From assembly GCA_050250815.1 (NCBI GenBank), contig JBFWNY010000005.1, positions 83,944 through 147,943 on the forward strand: DNA of 64,000 bases, written 5' to 3'. The notes beneath the pieces were generated by a model that saw only the letters and a program-made list of their open reading frames with translations, was not told the origin of the DNA and made no database searches. Of the stretch, positions 63,530 to 64,000 are shown one piece after another; position 1 is the first letter of the stretch; the number at the start of each line of letters is the position of its first letter. The DNA is from JAEUMD01 sp050250815. Lineage in GTDB: Bacteria > Pseudomonadota > Alphaproteobacteria > Rhizobiales > Hyphomicrobiaceae. The position numbers were made by a program, and so were the translations under genes.

Positions 63530-63569
63530 GAAAAAAACAAAGAGGGAGCAGGATTGCTCCTGCTCCCTC
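63530..63569 (-). terminator. Intrinsic terminator of the porin remnant
   Basis: Perfect 12-bp stem: arms 63542-63553 and 63558-63569 with a four-base loop. On the minus strand it is followed directly by TTTGTTTTTTT, so it is a textbook Rho-independent terminator for transcripts from the porin remnant at 63715. Confidence 0.9.
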
Positions 63570-63714
63570 AGTCACAGCTGGAATGGAGGCATAGCCAAAC
63601 GCTAATCCGTCAGGGGGAAAGGATCAGACGCACCATTCCAACGTTGCTGTTAGAGAGGCGCCGGTCGGCTCGCGCCACTGAGCCTACCGGCGATCTCAAC
63701 CGCGACACCCAACA

Positions 63715-63909
63715 TCAGAACGCGATCAGGCCTCCGACCGTCACGATATGAAGGTCGTCGAGATCGTCAAAGTTACCGGGTACGCCGGGTCCCGACATGC
63801 TCGGGTCGTAGCTCTTGTAGTTGAGCCAAAGCGACATCGCAGCAGCGTCGATTTCCTGGACGGCACCGAGCCCCGAGCTATCGCCGAATCTTGGTGACGG
63901 CCTGAGGGT
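63715..63909 (-). pseudogene. C-terminal fragment of a second porin gene
   Basis: The minus-strand frame ending at TGA 63717-63715 reads GAVQEIDAAAMSLWLNYKSY, then a loop, and ends HIVTVGGLIAF with the terminal Phe required for outer-membrane insertion. This is the last two or three strands of a Hyphomicrobiales porin. Going upstream, homology fades near 63870 and an in-frame stop occurs at 63910-63912 with no start codon between. About 300 residues of the porin are thus missing. The gene is broken by rearrangement or insertion. Confidence 0.8.
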
Positions 63910-64000
63910 TCAGGCGGCGGCTTTGGGCTGTGGATCGGCGGTCGCGACCACCTCCAGCCCGTCCTTGAACTTGGCACCGAGCACGAGCTTCGGCAACTGG
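63910..64000 (-). CDS. 3' end of an unidentified ORF, possibly a transposase
   Basis: Twenty-nine codons enter from the window edge, reading KLVLGAKFKDGLEVV near the middle and ending PQPKAAA, stop at 63910-63912. The position, cutting directly into a porin gene in the same orientation, fits the end of an insertion element. I do not recognise the C-terminus well enough to name a family. Sequence beyond 64000 is needed. Confidence 0.4.
   Translation of the reverse strand, partial: QLPKLVLGAKFKDGLEVVATADPQPKAAA

Larger units (their letters stand above)
63392..63714. other. AT-rich control region of the kinase operon and porin-remnant tail
   Basis: 63392-63530 is markedly AT-rich compared with the window and probably holds the promoter of the kinase operon, with the palindrome TTTGGCCAAA at 63482-63491. 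63570-63714 is the 3' tail of the porin remnant. No gene seen. Confidence 0.5.

Overview
The window is GC-rich DNA with gene families typical of Alphaproteobacteria, order Hyphomicrobiales. Pointers are a rhizobial-type porin with a coiled N-terminus, a UrtABCDE-urease block, an adrenodoxin-type ferredoxin beside a thioredoxin-reductase-like FNR, a FixL/FixJ-like pair, and a selenium-binding-protein/methanethiol-oxidase homologue like that of Hyphomicrobium. The order is fairly secure; the genus (Hyphomicrobium-like) is a guess. No rRNA or tRNA gene was recognised.

Layout. 1-968 is a porin cut by the window edge. 1.2-14.6 kb holds housekeeping and envelope genes: a lipoprotein, a FemAB-like acyltransferase, FNR plus ferredoxin, an Hpt protein divergent from a very large membrane-anchored protein with ten exact 22-residue repeats, a muropeptide-type epimerase, an MFS carrier and SelO. 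14.8-17.1 kb encodes a type I periplasmic binding domain fused to a pentameric ligand-gated ion channel. 17.4-22.9 kb has an NDP-forming acyl-CoA synthetase/GNAT fusion, then an orphan amino-acid binding protein translationally coupled to an L,D-transpeptidase. 23.2-26.5 kb is a four-gene zinc-type (Zrg/DUF2796) ABC operon. 26.8-28.8 kb is an aldehyde dehydrogenase with its DUF779 partner. 28.9-33.0 kb holds a ModA-like protein and, on the other strand, a FecCD-type ABC transporter ending in a Mop/TOBE protein, probably for molybdate or tungstate.

33.1-44.1 kb is one minus-strand nitrogen unit: the urea transporter urtABCDE followed by urease ureDABCEFG, with a good sigma-54 promoter in front of urtA and a 28-codon ORF between ureA and ureB. 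44.1-47.9 kb has a gene-poor stretch with dispersed repeats, a TPR/DUF805 membrane protein and an S41 peptidase homologue.

47.9-56.4 kb is the most notable block. It is a minus-strand biosynthetic operon with SbnA- and SbnB-like enzymes for L-2,3-diaminopropionate, an arginine:glycine-type amidinotransferase, a membrane-embedded Pls/PosA-type single-module NRPS of 1449 residues, and its own phosphopantetheinyl transferase. By analogy with epsilon-poly-lysine and poly-diaminopropionate synthetases it should make a cationic diaminopropionate isopeptide, possibly guanidinylated. I know of no characterised example of this combination, and certainly none is shown here.

57-63.4 kb carries an HdeA-like periplasmic protein and a C1/sulfur group: methanethiol oxidase homologue, a six-helix membrane protein, a rhodanese, an OsmC protein and a FixLJ-like two-component system. 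The window ends with the C-terminal remnant of a second porin, its terminator still in place, joined to the 3' end of an unidentified ORF that may be a mobile element.
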